Part shown: piece by piece, positions 26,493 to 34,714 of the stretch
Position numbering within the stretch: the stretch's first letter is position 1
Layout: each line of letters starts with the position of its first letter
From: Candidatus Accumulibacter propinquus
GTDB taxonomy: Bacteria; Pseudomonadota; Gammaproteobacteria; Burkholderiales; Rhodocyclaceae
Assembly: GCA_016714935.1 (NCBI GenBank)
Contig: JADKBU010000013.1
Span: 1-64,000, forward strand
DNA length: 64,000 nucleotides
Direction: 5' to 3'
Position numbers and translations under genes: made by a program
Notes under the pieces: generated by a model
The model's database searches: none
What the model was told of the DNA's origin: nothing
What the model saw: the letters and a program-made list of their open reading frames with translations, nothing else

Positions 26493-28879
26493 CAGCGGCT
26501 TCCTTTGTGTGGCGTGTCGCAGTTGGCTGTTTTCGTTGCATTATTTCTGGAGAAGAGTCTCCTGGCGGGCAAGCAGACCCGGCGCAATGCTGCCGCGGCC
26601 GCCCTGACCGTACGCCCCGCGATCTCCTTGAGCAACAAGGCGCAGCCGATCAGGGTACGGGGATTATAGGCAACGATTCCCCAGCGTTCGCGGCGGTCAC
26701 TCATCCACATCCGCTTGTATTGGTCGTCGCCGATCAGGAAGTCTACCTCCCGGACGCGATCCTTCTCAATGACGTGCTGCAGCAGGTGCGCGGTGAGTAC
26801 CGTTCCCGGAGAGTAGGACGCAAACTGCTCGTGGTACGCCACCTTGTAGATGCTGGCCTTCTGGCGGTCGACGATCCACAGTTGCGCCGCAATGGTACGC
26901 TCCCCGAGCCGTGCAAATCCGAGGCGGAGCATCCCCATGCTGGCCAGTCGGCGGATCAGTGCGGGTACGAAATCAGGATAAGGTTCGGGTTTTTTCCAGC
27001 TTGCCGAGTAGATTGTCTGGAATTCGGCGATCGAGTTTTCGACATGTTCCGGGTTCGTGACGATGTGCAAGGTGCCTCCGTCGGCAGCAAACCGCTTGCA
27101 CCTTCGCCTGATCGCACTGCGCAGGTTGGCACTGCGCTTCCTGAGATAGTCCTCCCAATTCCCCTCGACGCGAAGAAACCAGTTGCCGAAGCAGAAAAAC
27201 CGAAACGGAATCCAGTCATTCGCACGCAAGCCGGTGAGCAGCGCATGGAATGTCGATGACTCGGGATCCATCGGGGCAAAGTGCATCGCGTGCGCGTCGC
27301 CATGGTCTCGCGCAGCGGCGGCAAGCAGATCCCGCAGACTCAGCAGGTCGGCATCATGACTGACCAGTGGCGCATATAACGAGGTGTAGTAGTTGCTCAG
27401 CGCGTCAACGCTCCTGACTGGTCCATTGGTGGTCAGTCTTACGGGCAGGATCACCTGTGGGGATTTCTTTTCGGCGCGGAAATAATGGCGCACACCCGGA
27501 TCGTCCGCGTACACGTTCGATTCCAGAAGCTCCAGCCAGTCGGCGGATGCTTCCAGATGATCCTGTGCCGAGAATTCGCCAAGGTCGTACTGTTCCGCGC
27601 GCAGGTCGGCGATGCTCTTGCGGTATTCGACCGGGTCTATCGCTGCATCGCTGTCCTGTTGTCCGTCGCGGGGGCCGCGCAGATTCTGTCGTACCGCCCG
27701 CAACACGGAGAACGCCGCAGCGTAGAGCGGGCTTCGGAAAATCTGGATGTTTTGCATGGTGCAGCCAAATGTCGCCCATTCCTTCTGATCGCTGGTGGCG
27801 TTGGTGTAAAACTCGATCGTTTTCCGTGTCGGTTGCGAGAATTGTTCTTCGATGACGCGATACAGCAGCAGCCGACCCGGGGCGAAGCGCGCCAGGGATT
27901 CGTCGTAAGCCGTTTTCAGGCAGATCAGCATGTGCTCGTTGCTGATCACCAACCGGGACGAAGCCAGGTGACTGCCGATATGGAATTCGTACACCGCCGC
28001 CTGCTTGCTGAGTGCGAAGCGGCGCAGAACTTCACTATAAAATGCGCCTTGCGGGTTGTCGCCGGATACCGCAGTCCCGGCCTGTCCTTTCCAGCCGGCA
28101 GTTTCAAGAGCACCGAAACGGCTGATCCCGGCGTCCATTTCGCCAGCGTCGACGTGTCGTGACAGGCGAGGGGCGCCGAATTCTGTTTCCGCTCGCCGGA
28201 AGTACCGGGCGATGTTCGACGCGAGTTTCTTCGGGCGTTGCTTCCAGTAATCGCCGAACTCCCCTTGCGGCCGAATTCCGATCGTCCGCGCTTGCGCATC
28301 GACGATCTGCGGCAAGGTCAGGCGTGAGAACTCCGGCGCATAACGCGGGTCGACCGCGTGCAGTTCGATGGTCCACGCCCAACCCGGCAGCGCGTTCAGC
28401 AGGGTCTCGAGCAGGCGAACGTCGTCGAGCATCACCGCTGTTGCTTGTGCTTGCGACGGGCGAAAGCACGACCACCGACCGAGCCCGATCGAACACAGGA
28501 TCAGGGCACCGGAAATGCCGTCAGGTGTTCGGTGAATGCACAGCTTCTCGCTCCCGGTGCCGAAATGGTCCAGCAGGGGTGCGATGAAGCGGCTGTCGAA
28601 AAACGGGTGTGCGTCGTACAACCTGGCGTTCAGGTGATCCCAGGCGTCGGCAAAAGCTGGGAAGGCGGTTTTTGCTGCGAGGATCTCCCATCCCGTTGCC
28701 GAAGTCCGTGGGCAATCCTGCAGGGAATCGCGTTTGCGACGGTCGTCATCCAGGCCGGGGTCTTGCTCCGTGCTTCGGGACGCCGTAGCGGCAGTGGCCG
28801 TCGGGCAGGGCGGCTGCCCGAGCGCATCGCGGAGCGCGGCAGTACCGTCGCTTGCGGCGTGGGTCATTTCCTGAAACAT
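26489..28879 (-). CDS. Tandem FemAB/CelD-like GNAT fusion protein
   Basis: A 796-residue protein made of two copies of the same fold. After a polar leader (1-60), copy one spans about 65-395 and copy two about 440-760. Parallel landmarks are FGDYWKQRPKKLASNIARYF (208-227) with WEDYLRKRSANLRSAIRRRC (575-594), and AAVYEFHIGSHLASSRL with LGFARLGERTIAAQLWI. Each is followed by KTAYDESLARFAPG (322-335) or KVAYHEQFASYSPG (679-692), the hallmark of BioF2-like GNAT proteins. Most relatives have one copy. It begins 4 bp after the acyl-CoA ligase and overlaps the decarboxylase by 4 bp, so all are one transcript. The acyl or aminoacyl donor is unknown. Confidence 0.8.
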   Translation of the reverse strand: MFQEMTHAASDGTAALRDALGQPPCPTATAATASRSTEQDPGLDDDRRKRDSLQDCPRTSATGWEILAAKTAFPAFADAWDHLNARLYDAHPFFDSRFIAPLLDHFGTGSEKLCIHRTPDGISGALILCSIGLGRWSCFRPSQAQATAVMLDDVRLLETLLNALPGWAWTIELHAVDPRYAPEFSRLTLPQIVDAQARTIGIRPQGEFGDYWKQRPKKLASNIARYFRRAETEFGAPRLSRHVDAGEMDAGISRFGALETAGWKGQAGTAVSGDNPQGAFYSEVLRRFALSKQAAVYEFHIGSHLASSRLVISNEHMLICLKTAYDESLARFAPGRLLLYRVIEEQFSQPTRKTIEFYTNATSDQKEWATFGCTMQNIQIFRSPLYAAAFSVLRAVRQNLRGPRDGQQDSDAAIDPVEYRKSIADLRAEQYDLGEFSAQDHLEASADWLELLESNVYADDPGVRHYFRAEKKSPQVILPVRLTTNGPVRSVDALSNYYTSLYAPLVSHDADLLSLRDLLAAAARDHGDAHAMHFAPMDPESSTFHALLTGLRANDWIPFRFFCFGNWFLRVEGNWEDYLRKRSANLRSAIRRRCKRFAADGGTLHIVTNPEHVENSIAEFQTIYSASWKKPEPYPDFVPALIRRLASMGMLRLGFARLGERTIAAQLWIVDRQKASIYKVAYHEQFASYSPGTVLTAHLLQHVIEKDRVREVDFLIGDDQYKRMWMSDRRERWGIVAYNPRTLIGCALLLKEIAGRTVRAAAAALRRVCLPARRLFSRNNATKTANCDTPHKGSRW

Positions 28880-28882
28880 CGG

Positions 28883-30508
28883 CTATTCCCCGGGCTGGTC
28901 CGGCTCACCTGATGGGCTCGCATGCGCCCTGAATTCGCTGGCCAGCGCCTTGCGGTCTATCTTCCCATTCGGATTGCGCGGCAAGGGGTCCTGGCGTACG
29001 AAGATGTTCGCCGGAACCATGTAGGCGGGCATTCGGCTACGGCATTCAGCCAGCAGGGCGGCGGTATCAAGACTGCCTCCGGCGGCTGGCGTGGCGATCA
29101 CCTGGATCGCCTGGCCGAGCGAGGGGTGCTCGACGCCGAAAGCGGCGCATTCACCGACCAGCCTGGTAGCGTAGAGAATTTCCTCGACCTCGGTCGGGCT
29201 GACCCGATAGCCGGAGGTTTTCATCATTTCGTCACGGCGACCGATGAAGTAGAGGAACCCTTCCTCATCGATACGCACGCTGTCGCCCGAAAACACCGCG
29301 ATCTCGGGTAGTACCAGGCCGGGGCCGCGGCCGGGCGTGTTGGCCGGGAGCGGCTTGTAGCGTTCCGCGGTTTTTTCGTGGTCGTTCCAGTAGCCCATAC
29401 CCACCAGGGCGCCACGATGGACGAGTTCGCCCGGCTCGTTGGCAGCACAGGGCGAACCGTCTTCGCGCAATACGAGGATTTCGGCATTGGGGATGGCCTT
29501 GCCGATCGAATCCGGCCGGCGGTCCACCTCCTCCGGTGGCAGGTAGGTCGAGCGGAAGGCTTCGGTCAGACCATACATCAGATACGGCCGGCTGTTCGGC
29601 AAACGTGCGCGCAAGGCAGCCAGCGTGTCACGCGGCATACGTCCCCCGGTGTTGGCGAAATAGCGCAGATGTTGGCCGATGGCCAGCGGCCATTCCAGCT
29701 GCGAGAGCTGGATGTATAGCGGAGGAACCGCCGTCAGCCCGGTGACTTTCTCGGCAGCGAGGGCCTTGAGAACGTCTTGCGGCAAGAGGTAGTTGAGTAG
29801 TACCACGCGCGCGCCGGCATGGAAGGCCGTCGTGAGTTGGCTGAAGCCGGCATCGAAAGACAATGGCAGGGCCGCCAGCAGCGTATCCTCGGCGCTGTTC
29901 TCGAGATAGCTGGCGACGCTGATGGCGCCGGCGACGATGTTGCGATGCGAGAGCACGACCCCTTTCGGTTTGCCGGTACTGCCGGAGGTATAAAGAATCG
30001 CCGCCATGTCGGTGTCGATCACCCGGTGGCCGCTGCGGATACCCGCCTGCAGGAGATCGTCCCAGTGCAGGTAGGCCAATGGACCATCGCCGCTGGGTAG
30101 ATGGTCGGTGTTGACCAGAATCACCTGTCGCAGATCGTGGCAGGAAGCGAGAATCGGCGCCAGCAGGGACAGGCGTTCGCTGGAGGTCACCAAAGCGCGC
30201 ACGTTGCAGTCGCGCATGATGTGGGCGACCTGGTCGGCCTTCAGCAAGGGGTTCAGCGGCACGAAAACGCAGCCGGCAGCGGCGCTGCCAAAGCTGGCAA
30301 CGACCGTTTCCAGCCGCTTCTCCAGGTAGATGCCGATTCGCTCACCCCGCTGCATTCCCAGGTTTATCAAGCCGCCTGCAAAGCGGGAGAGCGATTGCTG
30401 CAAGAGGCCATAGCTGATCGACCGCTGGCCGTGGGTCAGCGCGATGGCGTCCGGCTCGCGAGTGGCAGAGCGGCTGATCAATTCGGGGAGCAGGATTGCA
30501 TCAGTCAT
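28883..30508 (-). CDS. AMP-forming acyl-CoA ligase, exosortase A system-associated
   Basis: A 541-residue adenylate-forming enzyme. The P-loop-like core AILYTSGSTGKPKGVVLSHR is intact, with YLMYGLTEAFRSTYLPP (A5), FSGDSVRIDEEGFLYFIGRR (A7), DEMMKTSGYRVSPTEVEE (A8) and the catalytic lysine in NPNGKIDRKAL near the end. It resembles the TIGR03098 class tied to exosortase A loci. It would activate a carboxylic acid with ATP for transfer to CoA or to a carrier protein; neither the acid nor a carrier gene is visible here. It is the first gene of a four-gene operon. Confidence 0.88.
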   Translation of the reverse strand: MTDAILLPELISRSATREPDAIALTHGQRSISYGLLQQSLSRFAGGLINLGMQRGERIGIYLEKRLETVVASFGSAAAGCVFVPLNPLLKADQVAHIMRDCNVRALVTSSERLSLLAPILASCHDLRQVILVNTDHLPSGDGPLAYLHWDDLLQAGIRSGHRVIDTDMAAILYTSGSTGKPKGVVLSHRNIVAGAISVASYLENSAEDTLLAALPLSFDAGFSQLTTAFHAGARVVLLNYLLPQDVLKALAAEKVTGLTAVPPLYIQLSQLEWPLAIGQHLRYFANTGGRMPRDTLAALRARLPNSRPYLMYGLTEAFRSTYLPPEEVDRRPDSIGKAIPNAEILVLREDGSPCAANEPGELVHRGALVGMGYWNDHEKTAERYKPLPANTPGRGPGLVLPEIAVFSGDSVRIDEEGFLYFIGRRDEMMKTSGYRVSPTEVEEILYATRLVGECAAFGVEHPSLGQAIQVIATPAAGGSLDTAALLAECRSRMPAYMVPANIFVRQDPLPRNPNGKIDRKALASEFRAHASPSGEPDQPGE

Positions 30509-30917
30509 ATTCTTGGCAGCGACCGGTCAGTATGGCAGAAAGCAATTTTAACCAGAAGACGTATCCCGGCTGTGATTTATTGCCCGCCGAGACGCAACGC
30601 ATGCCGTTGCCGCTCTCCGGTACGGCCAGGTTGGGCTGTCTTTTGCCAAAGCGCGCTTGCCTATTCGAGGCGAGGGGGGCTATATCGCCGGCAGGCAGTG
30701 AGGGGACCATTCAATGATCGACCGTGGTGCAGCAAACACCTTCCAGCGCCTTTCCGCGGGCCACCTAAGGCAAGGTATGAAGCAGGCACGGCAAGGCATT
30801 GTTGCCTTGGGCGTTCTGCTTGCGGCGTAAGCGGGAAGTAAGTAATGGTCACTATGATTCGTCGCTAGTCATGATACGTGACTCGATATTTGTACATCCT
30901 AGAGGAGGAGACAAAAA
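30509..30917. other. Divergent intergenic region of 409 bp
   Basis: Lies between the acyl-CoA ligase operon (minus) and yjcH-actP (plus), so it holds two promoters. A strong ribosome site GAGGAGG is at 30903-30909 before yjcH. Short open frames exist on both strands but none resembles a known protein, and no riboswitch or RNA gene was recognised. Confidence 0.45.
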
Positions 30918-31232
30918 GTGAACGACGACATCGTTGCACGGATTGAAGCCAATCCCAAGTACCACCAACTGGTCCGCAAGCGCTCCAGTTACAGCACCAT
31001 CATGTCCATCCTGATGATCATCGCCTATTACGGCTACATCCTGTTGATTGCCTTCAACAAGGAATGGCTGGGCACGCCTCTGGCGCCGGGCATGGTGACG
31101 ACGATCGGCATTCCGCTGGGGGTTGGTGTGATCATCTTCACCATCGCCATCACCAACGTCTATGTCCGCAAGGCCAATACCGAGTTCGACGACATGAATG
31201 CCGAAGTCATCAGGGAGGCCAGCAAGAAATGA
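30918..31232 (+). CDS. yjcH: DUF485 membrane protein YjcH
   Basis: A 104-residue inner-membrane protein with two hydrophobic helices (IMSILMIIAYYGYILLIAF and MVTTIGIPLGVGVIIFTIAI) and charged ends. DUF485 proteins are almost always encoded just before the acetate permease, as here. The start is GTG at 30918, supported by GAGGAGG 8 nt upstream. The stop overlaps the actP start by 4 bp. Confidence 0.93.
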   Translation: MNDDIVARIEANPKYHQLVRKRSSYSTIMSILMIIAYYGYILLIAFNKEWLGTPLAPGMVTTIGIPLGVGVIIFTIAITNVYVRKANTEFDDMNAEVIREASKK

Positions 31233-32956
31233 TCAGCAAATCCACTCGCAACATCCTTGGCCTGACCCTCGGCCTGCTGGCCACCGGCGGGGTTCTCGCC
31301 GCCGGTGCCGACCTCGGCAACACCACGAAACAGGCGACCAACTGGGTGGCGATTGCGATGTTCGCCATCTTTGTCGCGATTACGCTGGGCATCACCAAGT
31401 GGGCCGCGGCGAAGACGAAGTCGGCTGCCGACTTCTACACCGCCGGTGGTGGCATTACCGGCTTTCAGAACGGTCTGGCGATTGCCGGTGACTACATGTC
31501 GGCGGCGTCCTTCCTGGGGATCTCCGGTCTGGTGTTCGCCAACGGCTTCGACGGGCTGATCTTCTCGATCGGCTGGCTGGTCGGCTGGCCGGTGATCACC
31601 TTCCTGATGGCCGAGCGTCTGCGCAACCTGGGCAAGTTCACCTTTGCCGACGTGGCCGCGTATCGCTTTTCGCAAACGCCGATGCGCAGCTTTGCGGCCA
31701 CCGGTTCGCTGGTCGTCGTGGCCTTCTACATGATCGCCCAGATGGTCGGCGCTGGCCAGTTGATCAAAGTGCTGTTCGGCATGGAATACATCTACGCGGT
31801 GGTCATCGTCGGTGTGCTGATGATGTGCTATGTGCTCTTCGGCGGCATGACGGCCACCACCTGGGTGCAGATCATCAAGGCCATCATGCTGCTGACCGGT
31901 GCCACCTTCATGGCCCTGGCCGTGCTCTGGCAGTTCAACTTCAACCCCGAGGCCCTGTTTGCCAAGGCCGTCGAGGTGCATCCCAAGCATCTGGCCATCA
32001 TGTCCCCGGGAGCGCTGATCAAGGATCCGGTCTCTGCGATCTCGGTCGGCATGGCGCTGATGTTTGGTACTGCCGGTCTGCCGCACATCCTGATGCGTTT
32101 CTTCACCGTGCCGAGCGCCAAGGAAGCACGCAAGTCGGTCGGTTGGGCGACGACCTGGATTGGCTACTTCTACATTCTGACCTTCATCATCGGCTTCGGC
32201 GCCATCGTCATGCTGACTCAGAATCCGGAAGCGTACTACGTGCCGAAGATGGTTGATGGCGTTCAAGCCGTCGGCGCTGACGGGAAACTGGTTTGGGACG
32301 GTCTCAAGGGTGGCGGCAACATGGCGGCCATTCACCTGGCGAATGCCGTGGGTGGCAACGTATTCCTGGGCTTCATCTCGGCGGTGGCTTTCGCGACGAT
32401 TCTCGCGGTGGTTGCCGGCCTCACGCTGTCCGGCGCTTCGGCGGTGTCGCATGACCTCTATGCGACCGTGTTCAAGCACGGCAACGCCGACTCCGCTTCG
32501 GAACTGCGTGTTTCGAAGATGACCACGGTGTGCCTGGGTATCGTCGCGGTGTTTCTCGGGATCGCGTTCGAGAAGGAGAACGTCGCCTACATGGTGATGC
32601 TGGCCTTCGCCATCGCCTGCTCGGCCAACTTCCCGGTGCTGTTCATGTCGGTGTTGTGGAAGGATTGCACCACCAAGGGGGCGGTCGCCGGGGGCATCGT
32701 TGGACTGGTGGCGTCGGTGGTGCTGACCATCCTGTCGGCCTCGGTATGGGAAGCCGTACTGAAGAATCCGAAAGGCAGCGCGTTGTTCCCGTACTCTTCA
32801 CCGGCATTGTTCTCGATGACTGCAGCCTTCCTGGTGATCTATCTGGTTTCCAAGATGGACAACAGCAAGCAGGCACAACTCGAGCGTTCGCTATACCCGG
32901 CCCAGAAGGTTCGTTCGGAAACGGGCGTGGGCTCGTCTTCGGCATCGGGTCACTAG
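31229..32956 (+). CDS. actP: Cation/acetate symporter ActP
   Basis: A 575-residue sodium:solute symporter family (SSS) transporter for acetate and related short-chain acids. The core carries the family motifs: TKSAADFYTAGGGITGFQNG, IAGDYMSAASFLGISG, and GLPHILMRFFTVPSAKEARK for helix 6-7. Thirteen hydrophobic segments are expected after a cleavable-looking N-terminus (about 25 residues). The ATG overlaps the yjcH stop (ATGA at 31229-31232). No acetyl-CoA synthetase gene is adjacent. In Accumulibacter-type organisms this class is linked to anaerobic acetate uptake; that relevance is an inference. Confidence 0.95.
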   Translation: MISKSTRNILGLTLGLLATGGVLAAGADLGNTTKQATNWVAIAMFAIFVAITLGITKWAAAKTKSAADFYTAGGGITGFQNGLAIAGDYMSAASFLGISGLVFANGFDGLIFSIGWLVGWPVITFLMAERLRNLGKFTFADVAAYRFSQTPMRSFAATGSLVVVAFYMIAQMVGAGQLIKVLFGMEYIYAVVIVGVLMMCYVLFGGMTATTWVQIIKAIMLLTGATFMALAVLWQFNFNPEALFAKAVEVHPKHLAIMSPGALIKDPVSAISVGMALMFGTAGLPHILMRFFTVPSAKEARKSVGWATTWIGYFYILTFIIGFGAIVMLTQNPEAYYVPKMVDGVQAVGADGKLVWDGLKGGGNMAAIHLANAVGGNVFLGFISAVAFATILAVVAGLTLSGASAVSHDLYATVFKHGNADSASELRVSKMTTVCLGIVAVFLGIAFEKENVAYMVMLAFAIACSANFPVLFMSVLWKDCTTKGAVAGGIVGLVASVVLTILSASVWEAVLKNPKGSALFPYSSPALFSMTAAFLVIYLVSKMDNSKQAQLERSLYPAQKVRSETGVGSSSASGH

Positions 32957-32994
32957 GTGTAGTTTTAGTTTGTGACCGAGACCTAGTCGGCCAG

Positions 32995-33023
32995 CGGCCC
33001 GGGAAGCGCAAGCTCCCGGGCCG
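32995..33023 (+). terminator. Terminator-like hairpin after actP
   Basis: A GC-rich inverted repeat: CGGCCCGGG-A-AGC, a GCAA loop, then GCTCCCGGGCCG. The stem has a single bulged A. The tract after it (GTTCCATTT) is poor in T, so termination strength is uncertain. It begins 38 bp after the actP stop and lies before the convergent EamA permease. Confidence 0.6.
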
Positions 33024-33117
33024 TTCCATTTGCTGCCCGTAGTTTTCGCCAGCGAGCGCCGGTTCGGTACTCCATTCCATCGCCCGGCGAGTGAGTCATG
33101 GACAAAATACGCCTGCT

Positions 33118-34020
33118 TCACTTTCGCAACGCAGGCAGTCTCAACACGCCGGCAGTCATGGCGATTCCCATCAGAACGAGGGCGCCGCCAAGCAGGGTAT
33201 GCCAGCCCACTGCTTCGTCAAGAAACAGGGCTCCCCACAGGACGCCGAACACCGGGATCAAGAAGGTAACCGACAACGCCCGCGTCGAACCGACCTCGTC
33301 GATCAGGCGGAAGTAGAGCAGATAAGCGGCGCCGGTACAGACTGTCCCGAGCAACGCGACGGCACCCCAGTCACCGGCGTTCGGCGCTGCACGTATCGGA
33401 GCAAGAAAAACCAGCGGCAGTACTGCCAGCACGGCCATCCACATACTGCCATGCGCGTTGTCGAAGGGTGTCGCCCGACCGGGGTGGGCCTTGGTGTATA
33501 GGCTCGCCACGCTGTATGAAGCCGGCGCCACAAGGCCTGCGGCCAGGGCCAGCCAATCGCGATCACCGACCAGCAATGCGGTCTGGCCGACCAGCACGGT
33601 GACGCCGGCCAGGCCGAATGCCAGACCCAGACCAACGGGCAAGGTCAGGGGGATGCGCAGCCACAGCGCTCCTATCGCCGCGCCGAAGAGAGGCGATGTG
33701 GCGTTGAGAATCGAAAGCAACGATGCCGGCAGGGACTGTGCGGCATAGGCGAAAAGGATGAACGGGAAGGCCGAGTTCAAACAGCCGAGGGTCAGGAAAT
33801 ACCGCCACTGCATGCCCAGTTTGAGGTCGCGCTTCAGCCACCGACTGGCCAGCCAGAGAAACACCGCCGCGATGGCGACGCGGAACATGATCAGCGCTAC
33901 CGGGCCAAAGGCCTGGACGCTGACGCGCATGAACAGAAAAGAGGCTCCCCAGATGGCGGCGAGCAAGAACAATCGGACCATGCTGGCGGCGTTCATATGG
34001 TTCGTAGAAGACGCGGTCAT
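33118..34020 (-). CDS. EamA/DMT-family permease
   Basis: A 300-residue transporter with about ten membrane helices arranged as two EamA repeats: AAIWGASFLFMRVSVQAFGP at the start of the first repeat and GAAYLLYFRLIDEVGSTRAL in the second. Ends with a short basic tail. Transport substrate unknown; DMT family members export amino acids or metabolites. It is monocistronic by position, 170 bp from its nearest neighbour on that strand. Confidence 0.85.
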   Translation of the reverse strand: MTASSTNHMNAASMVRLFLLAAIWGASFLFMRVSVQAFGPVALIMFRVAIAAVFLWLASRWLKRDLKLGMQWRYFLTLGCLNSAFPFILFAYAAQSLPASLLSILNATSPLFGAAIGALWLRIPLTLPVGLGLAFGLAGVTVLVGQTALLVGDRDWLALAAGLVAPASYSVASLYTKAHPGRATPFDNAHGSMWMAVLAVLPLVFLAPIRAAPNAGDWGAVALLGTVCTGAAYLLYFRLIDEVGSTRALSVTFLIPVFGVLWGALFLDEAVGWHTLLGGALVLMGIAMTAGVLRLPALRK

Positions 34021-34190
34021 CTACGGTTTCACCGCCCGTCTTGTTCGGTGCCTGGGAAGCGGTGGATCAGTAGAGGGAGTTCGGGGCCACAATGGGCCCG
34101 CCGTACCTCGTATGCTCCCTGGTCTGCCTGGCAGTGAAGTGGCTCTCGAGTGCTGGCAGCGGTTTTCAACACGCCGGCCGGTTTCCAGGT

Positions 34191-34703
34191 TCACTCGGAC
34201 GCGGCGTTGACGGGCCTTGCCCGGTAGGGGGCGCTGCTGGGATAAGTGGCGGCGTCGAGCAATGCGTTCCAGACGCTCGGTGAAAAGCCCCTGGCGCTTT
34301 GCCGTCCGACGCTCACGCTGGGCAGCAGCGCCTCACCACCGAGTTGCCGACCGAGTTCGACGACTTCTTCCTCGTTCTGAAGCACCTTCTCGGAGAAAGG
34401 AACGCCACGCCCCTCGAGCAGGGCGCGAGCTTCCTTGCAGGTGACGCAGCCGACGCTGGTGTACAGGACCACCGGAAACTTCTCGCTGGCCTGGCGGACA
34501 GCGTAAGGGATCTGTGGCCCGTCAGCGCCTACCAGCGCAGACTTGACGACCTGTCTGGCCCCCGGCGGCGGTGGTCGGTCCGAAACTACCGTGCCGCCAG
34601 TGCTCGGGTCGATCCAGCGGTAGGTGGTTTGTGCGCTTGCGGCGGAGGCGATCAGCAGCAGAACGGCGAGTTGGGCGAAGCGCAAGGTAGCTGAAGCGAG
34701 CAT
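34191..34703 (-). CDS. DUF4124 and glutaredoxin-like periplasmic protein
   Basis: A 170-residue protein with an N-terminal signal sequence (ATLRFAQLAVLLLIASAASA), a DUF4124 module (TTYRWIDPSTGGTVVSDRPPP) and a glutaredoxin-like domain with a CVTC redox motif (VVLYTSVGCVTCKEARAL). The start is taken as ATG 34703; a TTG at 34718 overlapping the prlC stop (TTGA) is an alternative that adds five residues. Probably a periplasmic thiol protein; its partner is unknown. Confidence 0.8.
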   Translation of the reverse strand: MLASATLRFAQLAVLLLIASAASAQTTYRWIDPSTGGTVVSDRPPPPGARQVVKSALVGADGPQIPYAVRQASEKFPVVLYTSVGCVTCKEARALLEGRGVPFSEKVLQNEEEVVELGRQLGGEALLPSVSVGRQSARGFSPSVWNALLDAATYPSSAPYRARPVNAASE

Positions 34704-34714
34704 GCGGCGAAACC

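Noticed and set aside
31160..32479. 439-codon minus-strand frame opposite actP, histidine- and aspartate-rich
   Set aside because: Composition follows from the hydrophobic codons of the transporter on the other strand; no start signal or motif.
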